Below, piece after piece: positions 35,158-44,892 of a DNA stretch of 64,000 nt (positions are counted from its first letter, which is position 1; each line of letters opens with the position of its first letter). The stretch spans positions 104,999 through 168,998 of the forward strand of contig JAFTXY010000001.1 of the NCBI GenBank assembly GCA_017461425.1. The letters run 5' to 3'. This stretch comes from Candidatus Gastranaerophilales bacterium (lineage in GTDB: Bacteria > Cyanobacteriota > Vampirovibrionia > Gastranaerophilales > Gastranaerophilaceae). A program made the position numbers and the translations under genes. The notes under the pieces were generated by a model that saw nothing but the letters and a program-made list of their open reading frames with translations, did not search any database and was not told the origin of the DNA.

Positions 35158-36155
35158 TGATTTTAGTAACAGGTGGAGCTGGATATATTGGAAGTCATTG
35201 TGTTTTATCCTTATTAAAAAAAGGGATAGATGTTGTTGTATTTGATAATTTATCAACAGGACATATTGAAACAATAGAAACCCTTAAAAAATTTGGCAAC
35301 CTGAAATTCTATCAAGGCGATTTATTAAATACAGATGAAATCGATAAAGTTTTTGAAAATAAAATTGATGCCGTTATACATTTTGCAGCGCTATCACAAG
35401 TGGCTGAATCAATGAAAAATCCTCAAAAATATTATATAAACAACGTTATTGGAACAATAAACCTATTAGACACAATGATTAAAAACAATGTTAAAAAAAT
35501 TGTTTTTTCATCAACTGCTGCAACCTATGGAGAACCAAAATACACTCCAATAGATGAAAATCATCCTCAAAATCCAATTAATCCATACGGAAAAACAAAA
35601 CTAATGATTGAAAATATTATGGATGATTACAATAAAGCATATGACCTTAAATCTGTTAGATTGAGATATTTTAATGTCATAGGCGCAGACAAGGATATTA
35701 ATATTGGCGAATGGCACAACCCAGAAACGCATCTAGTTCCAAATATTTTAAAATCGACTTTTGAAAATTCTAAAACTTTTGAAATCTATGGACAAGACTA
35801 CAACACAAAAGATGGTACTTGTGTAAGAGACTATATAAATATAGAAGATTTAATTGACGCACATATTTTAGCTCTTGAATATTTAAATAAAAATAATGAA
35901 ACTAATTTTTTCAATCTTGGAACAAACGGCGGAAACACTGTTTGGGAAATATTTAAAGTTTGTGAAAAAATAACAGAAAAAGAAATCGATGTTAAACAAA
36001 TGCCAAGAAGAGAAGGGGATCCTGCAATATTAATTGCAAACAACGAAAAAGCTAAAAAAATCTTAAATTGGCAACCAAAAAATAATCTTGAATACAGCAT
36101 AAAAAATGCTTATATTTGGGAAAAATTGCTTCAAGAAAGGATGAAAAATGCCTAA
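35157..36155 (+). CDS. galE: UDP-glucose 4-epimerase
   Basis: A 332-aa short-chain dehydrogenase-type epimerase making UDP-galactose for Glf. TGGAGYIGSH binds NAD, SSTAATYG and NPYGKTK provide the Ser/Thr, Tyr and Lys of the active site, and the C-terminus GDPAILIANNEKA matches GalE. TAATG overlap with glf; overlaps the following GT2 by 8 bases. Confidence 0.95.
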   Translation: MILVTGGAGYIGSHCVLSLLKKGIDVVVFDNLSTGHIETIETLKKFGNLKFYQGDLLNTDEIDKVFENKIDAVIHFAALSQVAESMKNPQKYYINNVIGTINLLDTMIKNNVKKIVFSSTAATYGEPKYTPIDENHPQNPINPYGKTKLMIENIMDDYNKAYDLKSVRLRYFNVIGADKDINIGEWHNPETHLVPNILKSTFENSKTFEIYGQDYNTKDGTCVRDYINIEDLIDAHILALEYLNKNNETNFFNLGTNGGNTVWEIFKVCEKITEKEIDVKQMPRREGDPAILIANNEKAKKILNWQPKNNLEYSIKNAYIWEKLLQERMKNA

Positions 36156-37224
36156 AGTATCAGTTGTAGTACCAATATATAACGTTGAAAAATATTTAAG
36201 ACAATGTCTTGATAGCATTTTAAATCAAACCTTAAAAGATATTGAGATAATTTGTATTAATGACGGTTCAAAAGATTCTTGTCCGCAAATTCTTAAAGAA
36301 TACAGCCTGAAAGATGGTCGCATCAAAGTTATAAACAAAGAAAATACAGGCTATGGAAATTCAATGAATATAGGCTTTCAAGAGGCAATTGGTGAATATA
36401 TCGGAATTGTTGAATCAGACGACTTTGTAAAATCCACAATGTTTGAAGAATTATACAATCTTGCAAAAAATAATGATGCAGACGTCGTTAAATCAGATTT
36501 CTATTATTATTCAACAGCAAATAATCAAGCTCGTCACGCAGGCAAAATCCTTAAAAGTAAAGCAAACAAATTAATAACAATCAAAAAATTTCCAAAACTT
36601 TTAAAAATTCAACCAAGCATCTGGACCTGCCTATATAAAAACGATTTCATAAGACAAAACAAAATCAAATTTTTAGAAACTCCTGGTGCAAGCTTCCAAG
36701 ATACATCATTTTGCTTTAAAACATTATCTCTAGCGCAAAGAATAATTTTAACAAACAAAGCATATTTGTATTACAGACAAGACAACTCAGGTTCATCTGT
36801 TCATCAAAAAGATAAAGTATTCTTGATTTGCAAAGAATATGATGAAATTACAGATTTTCTTGATAAAAATCCTGAAGTAAAAAAATATGCAAACACACAA
36901 AAATTAATTAAACAATATAGTGCATACATTTGGAATTTAAAAAGAATCAGCGAAGAACATAGGGATTCTTTTATTGATGTATTTTCTGATACATTTAAAA
37001 AATATTATGAAAATAATGAATTAAATGCTAGTTTTTACAGAAAATACAGTAAAAAAGAAGTCAAAATGCTTATTAACAATAAAAAGCAATTCAGAGCTCT
37101 CATTGATAAAAAAGCAATTCAAGGAAAAAACAAAAATAAAAGACGAAAAATGTTTTCCATTAGAATCAATTCTTCAAGAATTAGTATCGTAATTTTTGGA
37201 AAACAAATTTTGGAGATTGGCTAA
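36148..37224 (+). CDS. GT2 glycosyltransferase 1
   Basis: A 358-aa family 2 glycosyltransferase. The GT-A start PKVSVVVPIYNVEKYLRQCL, IICINDGSKD and VESDD (DxD-like metal site) are all clear. The C-terminal ~130 residues are helical. It ends SRISIVIFGKQILEIG, a divergent form of the locus tag. Donor and acceptor cannot be read from sequence. Confidence 0.9.
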   Translation: MPKVSVVVPIYNVEKYLRQCLDSILNQTLKDIEIICINDGSKDSCPQILKEYSLKDGRIKVINKENTGYGNSMNIGFQEAIGEYIGIVESDDFVKSTMFEELYNLAKNNDADVVKSDFYYYSTANNQARHAGKILKSKANKLITIKKFPKLLKIQPSIWTCLYKNDFIRQNKIKFLETPGASFQDTSFCFKTLSLAQRIILTNKAYLYYRQDNSGSSVHQKDKVFLICKEYDEITDFLDKNPEVKKYANTQKLIKQYSAYIWNLKRISEEHRDSFIDVFSDTFKKYYENNELNASFYRKYSKKEVKMLINNKKQFRALIDKKAIQGKNKNKRRKMFSIRINSSRISIVIFGKQILEIG

Positions 37225-37226
37225 AT

Positions 37227-38468
37227 ATGTCAGATTGGATAACATTCAATGAAGAAACCTTTCATTGGACAATAAAACTAGGCTTCATTAAATTAAAAAT
37301 AAAAGATAAAGCAAAATTAAAAAAGAGAAGACTTGAACTTGAAGAAAAGTTTAATTCTATTCCAATTCAAAATAATAAAATCGTTTTTTCAAATTATTTT
37401 GGTAAATCTTATGGATGCAATCCAAAATATATAACTGATGAAATAATAAGACAAAAACTTCCATACGAGCTTGTTTGGATAGTTAAAAATGCACAAGAAA
37501 AGAAAAATGAATTTCCTAGCGAAGTTAAACTCGTTGAATATTTATCAGATGAATCAATAAAAGAACTTGCAAGTGCCAAAGTATGGATAGATAACACAAG
37601 AAAAAAACACTATTGGGAGCAAGGATTAATAAAGAAAAAAGGGCAATACTATATCCAAACTTGGCATGGTCCATTAGGAATGAAAAAAATTGAAGCCTCA
37701 ATAAAAGATGAAAATCCAATGTGGCGCAAATGGGCAAAAATTGATTCCAAACATATAGATTACCTATTGGCTTCAAATAAAACAGATGAAGATATCCTAA
37801 AAAAATGCTTCTGGTATAAAGGCGAAATTTTAAGAGAAGGTTATCCAAGAAATGATATTTTCTTTTCATCAAAAGAAATAAAAGAAGATATTAGAAAAAA
37901 AGTTTTTGATAATTTAAATATCTCCTGCGATAAAGAATTAATTGTTTATCTGCCAACTTTTAGAGATAAAGGCAGAACAACTGGCTATGATATAGATATT
38001 TTAAATGCTACAAAAGCAATAAGCGAAAAATTTAACAAAGAATACGTAACCGCTGTTAAACTGCATCCAAATACAAAACAAGAAGTTATCGAGCAATTTA
38101 ATTTTGATAACGAAAAAATAATAGATGCAATAAATTATCCCGATGTTCAAGAATTAATGATTGCATCAGATGTTATTATCACAGATTATTCAAGCGCAAT
38201 TTTTGATGGAATGCTTGAGTATAAAAAAGGATTTATTTTTGTATCAGATTTAAAATTATATGAAAAAGAAAGAGGATTTTATTTCCCATTATCTAATACA
38301 CCATTTCCTATTGCGAAAAATAATAATGAATTAATTGAAAACATCAAAAACTTTGATATAGAAAAATATAACAATGGAATTTCAAAATATCTAAAAGACA
38401 AAAAATATATCCTAGATGGCAATTCATCTAAAAGAATAGTAGAAAAAATTAAAAATATAATAAATTAA
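37227..38468 (+). CDS. CDP-glycerol glycerophosphotransferase-like (TagF/TagB family)
   Basis: A 413-aa protein of the family that adds glycerol- or ribitol-phosphate units to wall polymers. Signatures: QTWHGPLGMKK (catalytic His), REGYPRNDIFF, VYLPTFRDKG, AVKLHPNT and ASDVIITDYSSAIFD (second catalytic His region and phosphate site). The N-terminus has WTIKLGFIKLKIKDK, resembling the locus tag. The presence of this enzyme suggests phosphodiester-linked units in the glycan. No CDP-glycerol synthase is in the window. Confidence 0.88.
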   Translation: MSDWITFNEETFHWTIKLGFIKLKIKDKAKLKKRRLELEEKFNSIPIQNNKIVFSNYFGKSYGCNPKYITDEIIRQKLPYELVWIVKNAQEKKNEFPSEVKLVEYLSDESIKELASAKVWIDNTRKKHYWEQGLIKKKGQYYIQTWHGPLGMKKIEASIKDENPMWRKWAKIDSKHIDYLLASNKTDEDILKKCFWYKGEILREGYPRNDIFFSSKEIKEDIRKKVFDNLNISCDKELIVYLPTFRDKGRTTGYDIDILNATKAISEKFNKEYVTAVKLHPNTKQEVIEQFNFDNEKIIDAINYPDVQELMIASDVIITDYSSAIFDGMLEYKKGFIFVSDLKLYEKERGFYFPLSNTPFPIAKNNNELIENIKNFDIEKYNNGISKYLKDKKYILDGNSSKRIVEKIKNIIN

Positions 38469-38476
38469 GGAAAAAC

Positions 38477-39553
38477 ATGGCAAAAGTAAGTATAATTATT
38501 CCAATCTATAATGCACAAAAATATCTAAAAGAATGTGTAGATAGTGTTATTAATCAAACATTAAAAGATATTGAAATAATATGTGTTAACGATGGCTCAA
38601 AAGATAATTCGCTAGAAATTTTAAAAGAATACGAAAAACAAGATAATAGAGTTATCATAATTGACAAGCAAAATGGCGGCTATGCAAGCGCAATTAATGC
38701 AGGATTAGAAAAAGCAACAAGCGAATATATTGGAATTGTTGAATCTGATGATGTTTGCGCGAAAGAAATGTTTGAAGAGCTTTGCAAAAAAATCGAACAA
38801 ACAAATGCGGATTATGTTGCAAGCGATTTTTATTTCCTAACAGAAGCAAATACATATAGGAAATCAAGTAATATGGTTAAACCAGAACTTGATGAACATG
38901 ATTGCTTCAACCTTTTAAGTTCGCCAAAAACATTGTATAGTCCAGCTTATCCTTGGAAAAATTTGTACAAAAAAAGCTTCTTAGATGAAAACAATATAAG
39001 AATGAAACAAGATGGTATGGGTGCATACGAAGATCAACCTTGGAATGCTGAAATCCTATCAAAAGCAAAAAAAATAGCATATCTTGATAAGCATTTATAC
39101 TTCTATAGAATTGATGCAACAGATTCTTCAACAAACAATGGAAAAATTGGTCTTATAAATTACATAAAAAGAAGAAATCAAGCAAGGGAAATCTTGATTG
39201 AAAACAATTGTTTTAATGATGAAATCAAAGAATATTTCCATCTTTCTGCATTTGGTGGAAGCAAATTATTCTTTAGAAAAATTCAAAGAAAATTTAAACC
39301 ACAATACTATAAAGATATGCAAAAATTATTTGCTTTAGCATTAGAGGATAATATTGAATTTAAATATTTCAGCAAAGCAAAATTAAAAGACTTTAAAAAT
39401 ATTCAAAACTATGGATATCATATGTATATTTTGAATAATAAAATTCAAAAAATTTCAAAAACAATATTTTCAATAGGAAATTCTAAAGATAAAAAACACA
39501 AAGTTTTAACTATTTTAGGTATAAAATTAAAATTCAGGAGAAAAAATGCCTAA
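38477..39553 (+). CDS. GT2 glycosyltransferase 2, tagged
   Basis: A 358-aa GT2 enzyme: AKVSIIIPIYNAQKYLKECV, CVNDGSKDNS and VESDD. The VESDD variant is shared with the GT2 at 36148. It ends KHKVLTILGIKLKFRRKNA; its AGGAGA codons (39537-39542) are the Shine-Dalgarno of the following gene, whose ATG overlaps by 8 bases. AAGGAAAA precedes its own ATG. Confidence 0.9.
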   Translation: MAKVSIIIPIYNAQKYLKECVDSVINQTLKDIEIICVNDGSKDNSLEILKEYEKQDNRVIIIDKQNGGYASAINAGLEKATSEYIGIVESDDVCAKEMFEELCKKIEQTNADYVASDFYFLTEANTYRKSSNMVKPELDEHDCFNLLSSPKTLYSPAYPWKNLYKKSFLDENNIRMKQDGMGAYEDQPWNAEILSKAKKIAYLDKHLYFYRIDATDSSTNNGKIGLINYIKRRNQAREILIENNCFNDEIKEYFHLSAFGGSKLFFRKIQRKFKPQYYKDMQKLFALALEDNIEFKYFSKAKLKDFKNIQNYGYHMYILNNKIQKISKTIFSIGNSKDKKHKVLTILGIKLKFRRKNA

Positions 39554-40589
39554 AATATCGGTAATAATACCTGTTTATAATGCACAAGAATATCTTAGCG
39601 AATGTTTAGATTCCGTTTTATCTCAAACATTATCGGATATTGAAATAATTTGCATTAACGACGGCTCAACCGATAACTCGCTTGAGATTTTAAAAGAATA
39701 TGCAAAAAAAGATGAAAGAATAAAAATAATAAATCAAAGAAACAAAGGGGTTTCTGTAGCAAGGAATAAAGCCATCAAAAAAGCGCAAGGTAAATATATT
39801 GCTTTTTTAGATAGCGATGATTTTGTAAAAAAAGATACTTACGAAAAATGTATTAAAAAAATAAATGCAACAAACTCTGATATTTTAATTTTCGGAATGG
39901 AATTATTAATTAATAACGAGTACCTTCCTGCGCGTGTAAATTCTTTTATGGAAGAAAAAGAAGATGCTTTTGAAATTCCACCACAACTTCTGACATATTC
40001 TGTGCACAAAATTTATAAAACTGAATTTATAAAAAATAATAAAATAGACTTTCCAAAAGGCATAAAATCTGCAGAAGACGGGGTTTTTTGTCAATTGTGT
40101 AATTTTTATAAACCAAAATATACAATAATCAAAGATTCTTTTTACGTATATCGCAAAAATCAAAACTCGCAAACCGAAAAAAATGCAAAATATTGCATTA
40201 AAACAGACTTACAAGCATTAAAATTTTTAACAAAGACCAGAAAATTTAAAACATCAGATGATGAAACAAAAAAAACAATAATCAATAAATTTTTTGGCGG
40301 AATTATCCATTATTGGGAAAATTATCCACAACATAAAAATCAATATTTAATAGATATTCAAGCATATTTTTTGTTTATAAAAAATTTTTACGATTTAGAC
40401 ACACTGAAAACTATACAAAATTTTTATAGAATATACAAAATCAAGGAAATCAAAGAAACATATTTTAAAGCCTTGGAAGAGCTTAGCTCAATTGAAAAAA
40501 TATTTTCATTAACAAATAACAAAGGTAGAACCCATAAAATTTTAACTATTTTAGGTCTAAAACTTAAATTCAGGAGAAAAAATGTCTAA
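39546..40589 (+). CDS. GT2 glycosyltransferase 3, tagged
   Basis: A 347-aa GT2 enzyme: PKISVIIPVYNAQEYLSECL, CINDGSTDNS and FLDSDD (DxD). The VSVARNKAI block is standard for GT2. The C-terminus reads THKILTILGLKLKFRRKNV; AGGAGA in the tag again serves the next gene, which overlaps by 8 bases. Confidence 0.9.
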   Translation: MPKISVIIPVYNAQEYLSECLDSVLSQTLSDIEIICINDGSTDNSLEILKEYAKKDERIKIINQRNKGVSVARNKAIKKAQGKYIAFLDSDDFVKKDTYEKCIKKINATNSDILIFGMELLINNEYLPARVNSFMEEKEDAFEIPPQLLTYSVHKIYKTEFIKNNKIDFPKGIKSAEDGVFCQLCNFYKPKYTIIKDSFYVYRKNQNSQTEKNAKYCIKTDLQALKFLTKTRKFKTSDDETKKTIINKFFGGIIHYWENYPQHKNQYLIDIQAYFLFIKNFYDLDTLKTIQNFYRIYKIKEIKETYFKALEELSSIEKIFSLTNNKGRTHKILTILGLKLKFRRKNV

Positions 40590-41673
40590 GGTCTCGGTGA
40601 TCATCCCCGTATACAATGTTGAAAAATATTTAAGACAATGTCTTGATAGCATTATTAATCAAACATTATCTGATATTGAAATAATTTGTATTGATGATGG
40701 CTCAACCGATAAATCCTTAGAAATATTAGAAGAATACGAAAAAAAAGATGAAAGAATAAAAGTTTTAAAACAAAAAAATCAATATGCGGGTGTTGCAAGA
40801 AATAACGGTATTAAAATTGCAAGCGGAGAATATATTCATTTTCTAGATTCTGATGATTGGTTAGATTTAGATTCTTATGAAAGACTATACAATCTAATGA
40901 AAGAAAAAGAATGCGATTTTATAAAATTCAAATCATACACATACGACAATATTTCAAACAAAATAATTGATGCATACTACACAAATATCGGTTCTTTTAA
41001 AGAAGAAGATTTCAATAACTATTACGATTTTTTGAAAAATTATGAAAAACTAATTAAAGTTTCCGATGCCCCATGGTCAGGATTTTACAATACAAAATTT
41101 ATTAAAGAAAATAATATATATTTTGATGATTTAATTTGCGCAAATGACGTATCTTTTTACTATAGATGCTTAATAAAGGCAAACAAAATCTTTATTTCAG
41201 ATCAACGACATGTATATTATAGAATTAACAATTCGTCTTCTTTAATTGGAATCAGGGCTTATAACTTTGATTGTCAATTAAAATTATATAAAAATATTTC
41301 ATCAATTGTTTCATCATTTGATGAAACAATCAGAAAAAAAGTGTTAGAAAATATGTGCAACAGCATATTCTATAGATACCATATGTATCTTGAAAACAAA
41401 GAATTATCAGATAAAACAAAATTAAAAATCATCAAACAGCTTGGCAATTTTGGAAAAGAATTAAACTATGAACCATATGACAAGAATTTCAAAAAAGCAT
41501 ACAAATATTTAAAAACAAATATTTTTAAATATTATTTATATTCTTTTAATTATTTAAAAAATTTCAAATTATTGAAAAATATTTTTTCAATCGAAAATTC
41601 AAAAGACAAAAAACATAAAATTTTAACCATATTTGGTGTAAAATTAAAATTCAAGAGGAGAAGAAATGGTTAA
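40582..41673 (+). CDS. GT2 glycosyltransferase 4, tagged
   Basis: A 363-aa GT2 enzyme: SKVSVIIPVYNVEKYLRQCL, CIDDGSTDKS and FLDSDDWLDLDSY. Ends KHKILTIFGVKLKFKRRRNG with AAGAGGAGAAG in the tag as Shine-Dalgarno for the next gene. Its first ~130 bases are nearly identical to those of the GT2 genes at 36148 and 41666. Confidence 0.9.
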   Translation: MSKVSVIIPVYNVEKYLRQCLDSIINQTLSDIEIICIDDGSTDKSLEILEEYEKKDERIKVLKQKNQYAGVARNNGIKIASGEYIHFLDSDDWLDLDSYERLYNLMKEKECDFIKFKSYTYDNISNKIIDAYYTNIGSFKEEDFNNYYDFLKNYEKLIKVSDAPWSGFYNTKFIKENNIYFDDLICANDVSFYYRCLIKANKIFISDQRHVYYRINNSSSLIGIRAYNFDCQLKLYKNISSIVSSFDETIRKKVLENMCNSIFYRYHMYLENKELSDKTKLKIIKQLGNFGKELNYEPYDKNFKKAYKYLKTNIFKYYLYSFNYLKNFKLLKNIFSIENSKDKKHKILTIFGVKLKFKRRRNG

Positions 41674-43672
41674 AGTATCTGTTATTATTCCCATATACAA
41701 TACCAAAAAATATTTAAGACAATGTCTTGATAGTATTATTAATCAAACATTATCTGACATTGAAATCATCTGTGTTGATGATGGTTCAACAGATAATTCG
41801 GGTGAAGTTCTACAAGAATACGCACAAAAGGACAATAGAATAAAACCTATCATTCAAAAAAATCAAGGAGCGGCAGTGTCTAGAAATAATGCTCTAAAAA
41901 TTGCAACAGGCGAGTATGTTTTGTGTGTTGATTCTGACGATTATATAAGAAATGATGCATTAGAATTAATCTATAAAAAAGCCAAAACATCAAATCTTGA
42001 TATGCTTTCTTTTGGAGGCACAAATTTTGATAACAAAACAGAAAAAGATTTAGGCAATCCATATTATGAATTCAGATATTTACCAGAAAACTTTAATACA
42101 GATGCTTTCACATACAAAGATTGTATAAATTTCATTACAAAAATGGCAGTAAGTTCTTGCTTAACTGCATATAAATTTGATTTTATAAAAAACCACAATA
42201 TAACATTCCCTGTTGGATTATGTTTTGAAGATAATGTATTTTTCCATAAAGCATTATTAAATGCGCAAAAATGTGGCATTTTAAATGAAAAATTATACTT
42301 TAGAAGAATTCATAGTGCTTCAATAACACAAAATTGGGAAAAACATTTCGGTGATTATATAAAAATTACAGATAAAGTTTTATCTTATTTAAAAGAAATT
42401 AAAGCAGATACTAAATTGTTAAGAAAATATAGCGATTATTATTTAAAATTCTGCATACATGAATATAATTCATATTCAAATAAAACAAAAAAAATACATT
42501 ATAATGCTTTGTTAGATTTAGTTGAAACACATGATAAAATTTTAGCTTATTTTATTTTAAAACCTTTAAAACCTACAGCGCAAATATTGTCAGTCAAAAA
42601 TGATATTTTAACATCTAAAAAAATCATAACAATTTTAGGTTTAAACATTAAACTAAAATCAAAAAAATTAGTCCAATTAAATAAAATTAAAAATCTTGAA
42701 ATCAGAACAAAAAGATTACAAGAAGATATTTCAAATATAGAAGATATACGCAAAAACAAAGATAATCTTTATCGGACAAAAATAGCCGAAATGAATAATT
42801 CTTTCAACTATAAACTAAAAAAATATTGCGCACCCGAAATGCGTCCTGTTATGCTAAAAGATTGGTTTTTTGAAAAAACTGGAGAAATTTTAAATCTTGA
42901 TAATCCGCAAACTTTCAATGAAAAAATCCAATGGATGAAATTATATGATTCAACACCAATTAAAACTCGTCTTGCAGATAAATATTTAGTTAGAGAATGG
43001 GTAAAAGAAAAAATTGGAGAAGAATATTTAATTACGCTTCTTGGTGTTTGGGATAATTTTGATGAAATTGATTTTGATAAATTACCAAATCAATTTGTCT
43101 TAAAATGTAACCATGGCTGCGGATATAATATTATTGTTAAAGACAAAAAAACATTCAATATTGAAAATGCTCGCAAAAAAATCAATGCTTGGCTAAGAGA
43201 AGATTTTGCATTCAAATATGGCTTTGAAATGCATTATTCAGATATTCCGCGCAAAATCATTGCAGAAAAATATATAGAAAACTCTGATAATGATTTGTAT
43301 GATTACAAAGTATGGTGTTTTAATGGAAAAGCACAATATGTTCAATTTTTATCAGAAAGAAATACTGACGGATTAAAAATGGCTTTTTATGATAGAGATT
43401 GGAATAAGGAAAATTTTGTATATTCATATCCAATAGACACTAAAGAAAACCCAAAACCAAAAAATCTTGATTTATTATTAAGCTTAGCGGAAAAATTAGC
43501 TCAAGGTTTTAATCACGTAAGAGTTGATTTTTACATAACAAACAATGGTCAAATTTATTTCGGAGAAATGACATTTACATCATGTAGCGGAATATCTGAT
43601 TGGAATCCTAAATCTACAGACTTAATGCTTGGGCAAATGATTGAATTGAACAAAGAGAAAATTAATGTGTAA
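41666..43672 (+). CDS. GT2 glycosyltransferase fused to a TupA-like ATP-grasp domain
   Basis: A 668-aa fusion. Residues 1-310 are a GT2 domain (VKVSVIIPIYNTKKYLRQCL, CVDDGSTDNS, CVDSDD). Residues 318-334 are the locus tag, KKIITILGLNIKLKSKK, here at the domain boundary. A ~40-residue probable coiled coil follows. Residues ~385-668 are a TupA-like ATP-grasp (NPQTFNEKIQWMKL, KLPNQFVLKCNHGCGYN, KIIAEKYIENSDNDLYDYK, NNGQIYFGEMTFTSCSG). This would couple sugar transfer with ligation of a substituent. Overlaps the genes on both sides by 8 bases. Confidence 0.9.
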   Translation: MVKVSVIIPIYNTKKYLRQCLDSIINQTLSDIEIICVDDGSTDNSGEVLQEYAQKDNRIKPIIQKNQGAAVSRNNALKIATGEYVLCVDSDDYIRNDALELIYKKAKTSNLDMLSFGGTNFDNKTEKDLGNPYYEFRYLPENFNTDAFTYKDCINFITKMAVSSCLTAYKFDFIKNHNITFPVGLCFEDNVFFHKALLNAQKCGILNEKLYFRRIHSASITQNWEKHFGDYIKITDKVLSYLKEIKADTKLLRKYSDYYLKFCIHEYNSYSNKTKKIHYNALLDLVETHDKILAYFILKPLKPTAQILSVKNDILTSKKIITILGLNIKLKSKKLVQLNKIKNLEIRTKRLQEDISNIEDIRKNKDNLYRTKIAEMNNSFNYKLKKYCAPEMRPVMLKDWFFEKTGEILNLDNPQTFNEKIQWMKLYDSTPIKTRLADKYLVREWVKEKIGEEYLITLLGVWDNFDEIDFDKLPNQFVLKCNHGCGYNIIVKDKKTFNIENARKKINAWLREDFAFKYGFEMHYSDIPRKIIAEKYIENSDNDLYDYKVWCFNGKAQYVQFLSERNTDGLKMAFYDRDWNKENFVYSYPIDTKENPKPKNLDLLLSLAEKLAQGFNHVRVDFYITNNGQIYFGEMTFTSCSGISDWNPKSTDLMLGQMIELNKEKINV

Positions 43673-44888
43673 AAATGAAAATATAAATATTATAATATGT
43701 GGGGATTTAGTTCCAACTCAAACTTCTACAAAATATTTTGAAGAAGCAAACTTAAATTGTTTAATTGATAACAATATACAAGAATTTTTAAATAATTCTG
43801 ATTTTAGATTTTTCAATCTCGAAACTCCATTATGCGACATTGAACAACCTATATTAAAATCTGGTCCAAATTTAATCGCACCAAGTAAAACTATAAAAGG
43901 AATAAAAGCCCTTAATCCAAGTTTAATTGGCTTAGCAAATAATCACATACTAGATCAAGATGAACAAGGTTTTTGGCAAACAATCAAAACCTTAGAGGAA
44001 AACAATATAAACTACACAGGTGGAGGAAAAAATCAAAAAGACGCTTCAAAGCCTTATATATATGAAAAAAATGGAATAAAGATAGGTTTTTATTGTTGTG
44101 CAGAAAATGAATTTACAAATGCAACCGAAGAATCTTGTGGTGCAAATCCATTTGATTTTTTGAATTCTTTTGATGATGTTTCCGAATTATCAAAACAAGT
44201 TAACCACACCATTGTAATTTTCCATGGCGGAAGAGAATATTACAGATATCCATCACCAAACTTGCAAAAAATCTGTAGAAAATTTTGCGATAAGGGAGCA
44301 AATATAGTCATTTGTCAGCATAGTCATTGCATAGGCTGTGAAGAAAACTATAATAATTCCAAAATCATATACGGACAAGGCAACTTCCATTTTGATGCAC
44401 AGAATAGAGAAGAATGGTTAACAAGCTTATTAATTAAATTAGAAATTTCAAATGATAAAATTAATACAAATTATTTTCCGATTATAAAAAATGGAGTTAA
44501 AATCGAAGCACCTGATAAAGAAAAATCAGAAGAAATTTTAAACAATTTCTATAAACGCACCAATGAAATTTTAGATAAAAATTTCATAAAAGAAAATTAT
44601 AAAAAAGAAGCACAAAATGCCCTAATTAATTATATTAAACAGTTTTACACATTAAATCAATATGCAATGCAGAATAATCTTAATTGTGAAGCTCATAGGG
44701 AAATTTTTTATTACGGATTAAAATATTGTGAATTTAATCAGAAAAAAATCAAAAACTATTTAAATCCAAAACCAAAATCTAAAAAAGAAAAAAAGAATAA
44801 CTTTTTTCAAAATATTTTTTCAGTAAGAAATATCAATAAACACAAAACAATAACTATTTTTGGTATAAAATTTAAACATAGGAAATAA
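43665..44888 (+). CDS. CapA-family protein, tagged
   Basis: A 407-aa CapA/PGA_cap-type metallophosphatase-fold protein, named for poly-gamma-glutamate capsule synthesis. Signatures: IICGDLVPTQT, FNLETPLC, GLANNHILDQD, VIFHGGREYYRYPS, CQHSHCIG and YGQGNFHFD. No N-terminal membrane anchor is visible, unlike many CapA proteins. Ends HKTITIFGIKFKHRK; the AGGAAA of the tag lies before the next ATG. Phosphatase-like remodelling of the growing glycan is possible. Confidence 0.88.
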   Translation: MCKNENINIIICGDLVPTQTSTKYFEEANLNCLIDNNIQEFLNNSDFRFFNLETPLCDIEQPILKSGPNLIAPSKTIKGIKALNPSLIGLANNHILDQDEQGFWQTIKTLEENNINYTGGGKNQKDASKPYIYEKNGIKIGFYCCAENEFTNATEESCGANPFDFLNSFDDVSELSKQVNHTIVIFHGGREYYRYPSPNLQKICRKFCDKGANIVICQHSHCIGCEENYNNSKIIYGQGNFHFDAQNREEWLTSLLIKLEISNDKINTNYFPIIKNGVKIEAPDKEKSEEILNNFYKRTNEILDKNFIKENYKKEAQNALINYIKQFYTLNQYAMQNNLNCEAHREIFYYGLKYCEFNQKKIKNYLNPKPKSKKEKKNNFFQNIFSVRNINKHKTITIFGIKFKHRK

Positions 44889-44892
44889 AATA

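Noticed and set aside
36148..41800. Possible CRISPR or tandem repeat array
   Set aside because: The repeated DNA is the conserved start of paralogous GT2 genes about 1 kb apart and in frame; there are no short regularly spaced repeats.
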